NCBI GenBank assembly: GCA_037176725.1
Contig: JAZBRS010000023.1
Location: forward strand, 26,221,001-26,285,000
Direction: 5' to 3'
Length of the DNA stretch: 64,000 nt
Source of the DNA: Posidonia oceanica
Lineage: Eukaryota > Streptophyta > Magnoliopsida > Alismatales > Posidoniaceae
This document shows positions 55,391-64,000 of this stretch, in pieces. The position numbers and the translations under genes are program-made. The notes under the pieces were generated by a model, which worked only from the letters and a program-made list of their open reading frames with translations, made no database searches and was not told the DNA's origin. How positions within the stretch are numbered: position 1 is the first letter of the stretch; each line of letters starts with the position of its first letter.

Positions 55391-58300
55391 ATGTGCGGCA
55401 TCCTCGCCGTCCTCGGCGTAGCCGATAACACCCAAGCCAAGAGGTCGAGGATTATCGAGCTCTCCCGCAGGTATTGTGTGGTCCTTCTCTTCTCCGTCCT
55501 CCCAGTTTTTCTGACGCCGTTTTGTGCTGTTTTTTATGGGTGGAATGGGAAATGGGAGTTTATTTTGTTAAGTGATGGAATTCTTGTTGAGAATGCTCTT
55601 CTCCATGGCTATATTATCTGGTTGTGCTTTGACATCCTATTACAACTGTGGAAAGATTGAACGTGTTAGTTTGTAAACCAGGTTTCTCGTTTTGGATGTT
55701 AACAATTGGAGGTTAAAAATGGGTAATGACAAGGGAATATATTTTGTTGGTGGAGCTTAAAAATGGGATTTTTTATTCATAAAAATGAAAAAAGTGTGTG
55801 AGATGACTTCCGTTTGAGCTTTTAGTTAGCACTTACACAAGATATTCCAAGGTGGAAACATTGAAAGTGCATAGCTGATTGAGTTTCCCTTTTTTTTGTG
55901 GAAAAACTTGGGATTTTTTGGGTATGTTTTATGAATCTATCTGGGTCCTAGGTCATATTCTCTCGGATCTGGATCCTCTCCAATTACTCACAATTGGATC
56001 GGTCCAATTCTCAAATCCAAGTCCTTAAATACATAGTGGATGGTGAGATTTTTAGTTTACTGGGCTTACTTCCATGCCAACACTAGTAGTTTAACAAACA
56101 GACTGAGAATTGTTTTTGCTTATATTGCTATAAACTTTAAAAATAGTATTAAAATAGTATTGAATTCTGCTTAGTAGGGACCTAAACACTGGAACAGAGG
56201 TGGGTCCGAGGGTGGCCTTGGCGCCTGAGATAGAAAGTCAACCAAAAGGCCTGATGTATATGGGTATCTTGATTCATCATCGTAGTCGCATTCCCTGTCG
56301 CAACCCAAGGAGAGTCTTCCTGTCAGTTTCATGCCTTACTTTTTAGTGAGTCTGAGTCGATCCAATCTACTTTGTCTAAACCAGACCTTTTCTGAGTTCG
56401 TTCTGGTCTGCTAAGGTACGGGCAGGATGGGACACAATTTCCGTCCCACTGCTCTAATGCATCTTCAGTTTGAAAGAGATCGAATGAGGTTGTTGAGTGT
56501 AATACTTCTTTGGTGCAGTTAGGAAGATTCCCAAAGAATGGAGCAGTCCCAACGAGATGACAAGGGAGTCAAAGTAGCGACCGTTTTGGTTCACGACGTG
56601 TGACAGAGGCCTGTCTTGAGACATTCTGTTTAATCAAAACAGTCCTTCGTCTACCCATGTCCTTTCACACTCATGAGTAATCGACCCAAGAGTGACATGG
56701 ACCCTGACTTCCATTCTGATAGGCAGCCTCTACTTCACTCTCTAATCAAAGAACCACAAATTGCTATATTATCTGGAATATTGCTGACTCTTCTTTTATA
56801 TGCTTATATCTCAGGATCGGCTGCATAAAGGTTTATTGATGTGTCAATATGTTGTCATTCTAATAGATGAAATTATATCAGTAGTAATATGTACTAGGCT
56901 AGTTGGAAATTGATTGTCTCACACTAATGTTGGATTCTAGTATATTGTTATTTCCTTTATTAGTAATGAGTTCATGATAATTTTTTTTAAATTTAAACTC
57001 AAAAGCTTCAGGTTGTACCCACATGCCTGGATTAACTGATACACATTTTCTCCTTTAAACTTATAATAGTTGCACCATCGTGTCCATTTTAAGATAATAA
57101 TGGTATGTTCCTAATTCCCAGAAAGAGGCTATTTTCCTGGAGTGTCACAGCTATTTACTAGTTACCAATTACTATGAAGTCTGATCATTTTTCTTTCTGA
57201 AATAGGTTGCGCCATAGAGGTCCTGATTGGAGTGGGTTGCATTACTATCAAGATTGTTATCTTGCTCACCAACGATTAGCTATAGTTGACCCAGCTTCTG
57301 GAGATCAACCACTTTACAATGAAGATAAAACAATCATTGTTACGGTTTGTGATGCTAATTTATATGGAAACTCATATCTCTTTATTCAAGTCATGCTAAA
57401 AAGAATGAGCCATCCCAATACTTTTTCTTTAGGCCAGCAAATTGCTTATATTTTTTTGTTTGATACCATTGAATATGGAAAAGTCTATAAAATAGAATTA
57501 TTTGATTATTAGTTTCTTTCTTGATAGCTTTAGACATTACTTTTTCTTAAGTTTTCTAGTGTTTGGTCCCAAGTAGTTAATCTAAGACTGAGATTGCTTT
57601 CATGTTGTTATTTTGTTCAGATCATCGAGTTTTTATCTCTTGTTCCTACAGAAAATCCTAGCTTGTTTCATAAAGATATTGTTTTTTATTACTAGGTAAA
57701 TGGCGAGATCTATAATCACGAGGCCTTAAAGGAGAAGTTGAAGTCTCATGACTTTAGAACCGGCAGTGATTGTGAAGTGATTGCTCATCTTGTGAGTGTT
57801 ACAATTGTTTTTATTTTTCAAGACCAAGTTTTTCATGTCAACTAGAGCTGTTAGTGAATTGAAAATCTTGTGAATAATCAACCTATGATCTATTTGTTTG
57901 TTCCTATTTCGAGACAGTATGAAGAGTATGGAGAAGATTTTGTTGGCATGTTGGATGGAATGTTCTCCTTTGTTCTTCTTGATACACGTGATAAAAGTTA
58001 CATTGCTGCCCGTGATGCTATTGGTATTACCCCTCTCTATATGGGTTGGGGTCTTGATGGTAGGCTGATCTTACGTATCTGAATTTTCATTTGACTTTTC
58101 TCAAGCAGTTAATTGTCAAAGGCGGTAAGATGTTTTTTTCTATTCATTGTAATAAACTGTCTAGAGAGTAAATGAAGTAATCTTATGGTCAAATAAGCTG
58201 TATGCTCCAAAATTCTTGAAAAGAAAACCTGAAATTAATTCTTAGAAGTCTTGCAATTGCAGATTATTTTGTGTGAACAATTGAACGAGTAAGACATATG

Positions 58301-61300
58301 GAATGAAGCTTGCCCATTCATTTGATTAGACAATTTATATTTCTGAAGATAAGGGAGGCAACCTTTTGTCCACGTTTTTTTGCCTGCATGGTTTCTCACT
58401 TTCTTTGTTGTCTTCTTGTTTCTGTTGGATTGTGACTTACCATCTTGATCATAAGGATGTCCTTTTTACTTTCGTATCTTTTGTTGTCTTCTTCACATCT
58501 TCCACTATTTCAAGCTTGTTTTGAACAGTTCCAAGAATCTATAAAAACTCTTTGTTGCTGCTTCTCAAAAGGTTTTTCTAGTTTCCTTCTTTTGTTTTTA
58601 GTTTTCTGCTTATTGAAAACTAGTTCTTGGTTTGTTTCCATGCACACACTGGTACATGTTCTCACCTAAATAAATTGTGAAGGGACATGTTTCTCAAACT
58701 TGCTTCCCAACAACTTGATCTTGCATCAGCCTAATATGGTGGTTTTCCAAGTTAAGTAGCCTCCTGTGATAAATTATGTTACCCTCAAAACATGTCAATT
58801 AACAAATTGAAGCTTGTACTACTGTAATGGAAGAGGAACCAAGTGCTTGGTTGGACTTGGAACTTGATTAATACACTTTTTGTTCAAAACTTTGACCCTG
58901 AGCAAAACTTTGATGGTAATTGGAAGCAAGTCTTTCTTGCAATGCTATATTGTGAATGCACTAAAATTTCTGTATGCCTTGTACAATCTACAATATTGTA
59001 TTTGTATGATCATGAATTTTGAGTGTCACTTTGCACACAAACCTTCTTGGTTTTTTCAGGGTCAGTTTGGTTTGCTTCAGAGATGAAAGCTTTGAGTGAT
59101 GATTGTGAAAGATTCATGTCTTTCCTTCCCGGGCACATATATTCCAGCAAAACTGGTATTTTGTTTCATACATATATTCACAAGCAACTGAAATTAAATA
59201 GGATTGTGGATTCCATATGTTTTCTTAGCAGCTAAATGAAGGATTTATTTACAAAGCACGAGAAAATTCAGTTGGGGAGGGCCTTAGCAAGATGATAAGT
59301 ATGGACCAAGAACAAAAGGAGAACCAAAAAAAGGAGCAATACGCTTAGATAAGCAATGATTGAAACAAGCCTTATCGAGATGATAAATACAGTCCTTACC
59401 GAGATGATAAATACAGAGAAAAAACAAAAGGAGAAGCAAAGGGGCAACACTCCTAGATAAGCAACTAGATAAACCTTGAGCTAGTGCACTCATCTGAATC
59501 CCTGTCATCCTTGGAAGTAGGAACAGATTCTAATGATGTGCCAATCAGATTATGCGGAACTAGCTAAGCTCCTTAGAGTTACTCTAAAAATCCGGTTTTC
59601 TCTCTTAATCACCTAGTCCACCAGATCTCATGCAATCCTCCAGATCTGATGACTCCCCTGAAAGTTTCAATTGTGATCCAAAGCCTGCAAATCCATCCCT
59701 AATATGGTTGGATAGCACGATTGCCAAGTTTTCTTGACCACCATAGCCAAACACCAGGGCAGCCAGAAGGTGGATCAAAATATCAAATCCTCCTAACCCT
59801 GTAAACAAAAAAGACACTGGTAAGCCAAATGGAAACCTCTCCTCTGTAAGGCCATGTCCTTTAGTAACCCTTAATGGAAAACCTAAATACAAAGAATTGC
59901 ACCTTCATGATGCATTGCTGGCCTATTGTTCCAAGTTTATTGGGTGCAACTGATGTTTATTCCTCAATTCAATAATGACATTGAAAAGAGAGTTGACACA
60001 GAAAGCACCTTTCATAACCCAGGCCATGAGCAAGAGAGTTTACAGATGCAGAAGGTACTCAAAAGTCAGAACCCTCAGCATCCACGGCAGCAAACGACAT
60101 GTTTTATTATCAATAAAGAGATCACTCCTTGTGTATCCCATGTTATTCCATGATCTAATTCCTGGAGTACTTTAAAACCCTCACAAAAGGTGATGCAGAT
60201 AACCAGAACTGTGATAAAAATCAGCTTCAGAGAGGACCGACCGAGCCACGTATCTGTCCAAAACCTCACCCACTCATTTCTTCCTGGCTACCAGTCGTGT
60301 AGTGCTGCCTGCTGTCCTTGGCTCCTTGCAGACTCTTGAATCATCATGAAGCACTAATTCCATATGTTCTCTCATGCATCTTTTAACAGAGCAAACGGTT
60401 AAAATATAGAGTTTCTATTTGCATCCTGATTTCGCAATTTGGCATTTTTTTTTGGTTTGAGATTTGAATAGCAGACTACAATGGCCTGCAGGGGGGCTTA
60501 GAAGGTGGTATAACCCACCATGGTTTTCAGAGAGCATTCCATCAACACCTTATGATTCTTTAGTTTTACGTACAGCATTTGAGAAGGTAACATAGCAAAA
60601 CACGTTTTTAAGTATATTTATTTGATACTAAATGATGGTTTTTTACAATAGTTTTTTTCTGAAATGAGTTCCTTCACAATATTATCTCGGACCAGAATCA
60701 TCATTTTATAAGAACTTCATTAGATGATTTCTTGTTTTATCCAGCAACATGGTTGCAACAGAATATTTAGAAAAGATGAGAAAGATATAAAGAAAATATG
60801 TTGTGAAGGCCACAATAGTCAAATGACATCTTTAATATTGACTTGAGTTGAGATGATATCAGTAGCTTATTGAAGAGAAATTTAATCATTTTATCTCTTC
60901 CATTTGCAAAAAATTTGGTGAAATGATGACTCCTTGAATTTCATTGTTAGCTTCTGAACCATCCTAGGATAACCCATCGAAGAAGAATGAAAAACAAATT
61001 GGTAGTCTAGTTCTTTGCAGAACTTGCATGATATTTTTGCCTTCTCTCATTCTCTGGGAATTTCAGGGAGCCTTTCCTGACTCTTTTTTACTCTTTATAG
61101 TTTTAGCATTCTTAAAGTATGAAATGGCTTACATAATGATAGCATTGTAGCAGTATTTTCTGCTATTATTCTTTAAATGATTTTTATTGTGATATTTACA
61201 TGTTGGGCCTGTTTGATGTGAGTGAGTAAACCTAATTAGGTTTTTTAGCTGCACAATGTAGTATAATTAAGGTGTTTATAAGGGTATATGCTATATAGGT

Positions 61301-64000
61301 AAAAATATATTTTTTGGGCAGAAAAGATAGAATAGGCCCATGGACGCATTCTACATAAAATGAGCCTCTTTTTCATTTTCAAAATTTATCCATCATATCA
61401 AAGTTCTAATGCTAAATTCAATCTATATCATCTGTAATGTCTGTGTGCTAGTCACGTGAGCTCGAAATTTTTATCATATGTAAATCAAAATTTTCAACTA
61501 AGAATAAGTTTGTACTACAAAAAATGAATTAATGATTGTTTCTCAATAGTCGTATGTTAAATTGGAAATTTGGGTGTTGCGTTTTATCTACTTTTTTCAT
61601 AGTGCTTATAATCCAAATATCAAGTGATTTTATATGAACCATACATAAGTACTAGAAAAATATGGACCAAAGTATCAAACTCACCAATCAAGTTATGAAA
61701 TAACTTGATTTCTAATTTATCATACGACTTTTGAGAAACGACCCTCAGTTCAAACTTATTCTTGCTCAAAAATTTTGATTTATATGTAACATGAATTTCA
61801 AAACCACTTGATTTTTGGTATATAAATATTGTATATGATGTAAATCAAATCCAATGTTGGAACTTTGATACCATAGACAAATTTTGAAAACGAGAAACAA
61901 ACTCATTTTATGTATAATGATCATGGGCCTATTCTATTTTTTCTTAAAATAAGCCCAAGGTTTCATTTTTAAAATTGAGTCTTCTGTCGTCTAGTAAGTA
62001 GTAATATAGATATTTTGTAATGACAAGAATTTCTTTAGTAATATAACAATTCTTCTAGTAATATAACCATATTATCTAGTAACATATAACATTGAACTTG
62101 TACAACTTTTATTCGAATTTCTTTAGTAAGATAACAATTCTTCTAGTAATATAAGCTTATTATTTAGTAACATATAACATTGAACTTGTACAACTTTTAT
62201 TGGAAGATTTATTACTTGAAGGATTATTATATTACTAAAAAAATTTCCTGCCATTACAAAATTAATGTTTATATTACTAAACAATAAGGGGCTTGATCTA
62301 AAAAAGTGAGCCCCTACGCTAATTCTATCCTTTTCCTATGCACTATAGACAAAATATAAGACTTTTGTGGAGACTAGATGTTTTTTGCTTTTGTTATCAA
62401 TAGGAACCGCAGCAGTTTTCAGGGTATATGTGAAAGTTTGTTGTTTATATAGATATGTACTAAATATGTATGTTTGTGGGGCCTATATCATTAAAAACGT
62501 TAATATATAGCAAATGAAGATTATGAAATTATTGTTTGGTATCTTCATCCTTTTTGTGTTTTAAATGAAGATGGTTGTGAGTTATATGTGTTGAATTAGA
62601 TTGACAGTAGATACCTTACGTGAGACTAAAAAAAATGTTGCAGCATTGACATAGGCTGACTTGGGAACAAAGAACAAACTGAAGTAGAATGATTGTGAAA
62701 GTAAATACCTTTGCAGCTAATAAGGGGATAAATAGCTTATAAATGCAAATGAGCAATACTCAAAATTCAAAAAAGTAACCTGTCATACATTTGATTTGTT
62801 TTCCTGCTCACATGCGATTTTAGACCTCCACTTTAGGGTTTATAATACTGGAGATTTGAGATAGATGTATGTTTACTAACCTTTTTTTGTGTATATTTTA
62901 TCTTCGTATTTGACCTCCATTATATCATGCAGGCTGTTTTTAAGAGACTCATGACAGATGTGCCATTTGGTGTGCTGTTGTCTGGTGGACTTGACTCATC
63001 ACTTGTCGCTGCTGTCGCTGCACGGCAGTTAAAAGCAAAGAAAGTTGCCGCACAGTGGGGTTCCAAGTTGCATACTTTTTGCATTGGTCTAAAGGTCAGT
63101 TATTTATATTCTTTCACAGTTTCTTTTGTTGTTTTTTTTTGCATATCATCTATGAGTAAAGCACTTCATGAGAAAAAATGTGATGCATTTTTCAATGTTT
63201 CTGGTGTTCGCTAACATTTAAAGTTGATGAGTTTTTGTCTATGAAGTAAGGGCAGGAGAATCCTTGAAATTTCAGGAAACTTGCCAGTATTTTATGCAAT
63301 AAATATTATTCTCCTATAAACCTCTTACTTTACAACTCGTCCCTTAAGTAGTATTTTATAGTAACCTGTAACCCTTTACAACTTGTCCATTTTGGGAAAA
63401 TAAGTATTTTATGTATAGTTAACCTGTAACCTTGTCTTTTAGCTCTTTTACATTTCTAAGGTCTAAACTCACCTTCAAATGTTTTATGCATCTTCTGTGA
63501 TAGTTTTGGCTGCTAATTGTCAGCTGTTTAAGTCTATCCTTCATTAATGCCTTTACTTTTGAATAAATGTATAAATTAGTTACCACCATGTAAACCTTTA
63601 GGATATAGTGTTTTGACATGCTGAAGGAATCATCCAAAATGTTATGCACCTCTGCAAACTTTGCTGGATTTAAATACCACACATGCAACTATGCAAATGA
63701 ACATATTTCTTTTTGTTCCTATTTCACTCGGCATCTCTTGATGCTATTATTTTTTAAAGTTGTAATTGTGCCTTTTTCTCAGGGTTCTCCTGATCTTATA
63801 GCTGCTAGAGAAGTAGCAGATTATATTGGAACACGTCACCATGAATTCCACTTCACCGTTCAGGTACTTTTCCTTTCTTTTGTTGTTCAAAAGAGCTACA
63901 CATTCGCATCAATCAATTCCAAAATTTTAGTTTTTCATTTTTCTACAGGAGGGTATCGATGCACTTGAGGAAGTCATCTATCACATTGAAACATATGATG
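55391..64000 (+). CDS. Asparagine synthetase [glutamine-hydrolysing], 3' end outside window
   Basis: The enzyme makes asparagine and glutamate from aspartate, glutamine and ATP in the cytosol, a main step of nitrogen transport. Coding exons: 55391-55470, 57206-57344, 57696-57791, 57918-58059, 59060-59155, 60492-60586, 62933-63094, 63783-63863 and 63949 onward; all introns are GT-AG and phases join cleanly. The start is fixed because Cys2 (MCGILAVLG) must be exposed as the class II amidotransferase nucleophile. Supporting residues are RHRGPDWSG (30-37), Arg50 in [12 protein letters not shown] at 75-77 and Asp98 in GSDCE. The ATP pyrophosphate loop SGGLDSS is at 233-239. About 314 of the usual 580-590 residues are present. 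No stop or frameshift is seen, so it looks functional. Introns 1, 4, 5 and 6 are long (1.7, 1.0, 1.3, 2.3 kb). Confidence 0.96.
59283..59463. repeat. Imperfect repeat of about 70-110 bp in intron 5
   Basis: Two copies (59283-59356, 59393-59463) share AGATGATAA(G/A)TA, AACAAAAGGAGAA and TAGATAAGCAA. A short third piece (CGAGATGATAAATACAG) lies between them. Confidence 0.7.
61321..61945. mobile_element. Foldback element in intron 6 of asparagine synthetase
   Basis: The two halves are inverted copies. AGATAGAATAGGCCCATG at the left end mirrors CATGGGCCTATTCTATTTT at the right. Inner arms pair AATCAAAATTTTCAACTAAG (about 61485) with CTTATTCTTGCTCAAAAATTTTG on the right. Arms are about 260-300 bp with a loop of about 100 bp that contains a perfect palindrome, AATCAAGTTAT-GAA-ATAACTTGATT (61687-61711). 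No coding capacity. Non-autonomous foldback or MITE-type element. Confidence 0.75.
62028..62203. repeat. 88 bp tandem duplication in intron 6
   Basis: Two copies start AATTTCTTTAGTAA and end CTTGTACAACTTTTATT, differing at only a few positions (62028-62115, 62116-62203). Flanks 61990-62040 and 62225-62285 are partly inverted copies of each other (TAGTAATATA...TTTTGTAATG). Confidence 0.85.

Noticed and set aside
59605..59892. 95-codon minus-strand frame in intron 5
   Set aside because: No recognised domain, lies in an intron, and text shows no clear coding signature.

Overview
This window is nuclear DNA of a flowering plant. The evidence is spliced plant genes with GT-AG introns (a CYP71-type cytochrome P450 and a class II asparagine synthetase), a plant mobile domain relic, and dense nested Ty3/gypsy (Tat/Ogre-like) and Ty1/copia (SIRE-like and one other) retrotransposons. 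The species cannot be read from the sequence. The GC-rich first P450 exon would suit a monocot or magnoliid, but this is weak evidence.

1-31 kb is almost entirely nested gypsy DNA. 1-2705 is the 3' end of one element with its 3' LTR (991-2705). It lies inside the 3' non-coding part of a second element (2706-6485, LTR 3530-6485). That second element is itself inserted into an opposite-strand gag remnant (6486-7518). An LTR-like block of uncertain start ends at 10299 and is followed by a textbook primer binding site. Next comes a degraded gag (11321-13740), a stretch without pol, two tandem arrays, a polypurine tract and a second, non-matching LTR (16441-18782). 18783-21111 is repetitive non-coding DNA holding a solo LTR (21112-24043, target duplication ATATG). 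24.3-27.5 kb is another gypsy-type LTR, followed by a partial LTR (27505-29134), a broken plant mobile domain sequence (29.2-29.8 kb) and a further truncated LTR (29829 to about 31400).

31.7-37.7 kb is a minus-strand SIRE-like copia element with both LTRs, tRNA-Met primer site and gag but no pol. 38.0-40.5 kb is a two-exon P450 that looks inactivated: one base appears missing near the start, and the C-terminus is replaced by scrambled filler and a copia gag scrap. 40.7-42.4 kb is AT-rich repeat. 42.4-48.05 kb is a plus-strand copia element with gag, protease, integrase, RT and RNase H, all interrupted by stops. A minus-strand solo LTR (48051-52012, target duplication ATTAG) follows. 52-55 kb is non-coding with several short tandem arrays.

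55.1-64 kb is the one apparently intact gene: asparagine synthetase (glutamine-hydrolysing), nine exons visible, running off the right edge. Its introns 5 and 6 hold tandem repeats and a foldback element.

The most unusual signal is not a gene. Several unrelated LTR families carry clusters of short near-palindromic 'words' (for example GCGTCTTATGTAAGACGC, AACGTTGAACG, CGGTAGACCG, CGGACGTCCG). Three copies of one LTR family carry a different word at the same relative place. Two tandem arrays upstream of polypurine tracts form repeated hairpins whose stem arms appear to covary. These are by-eye observations and need alignment and statistics.
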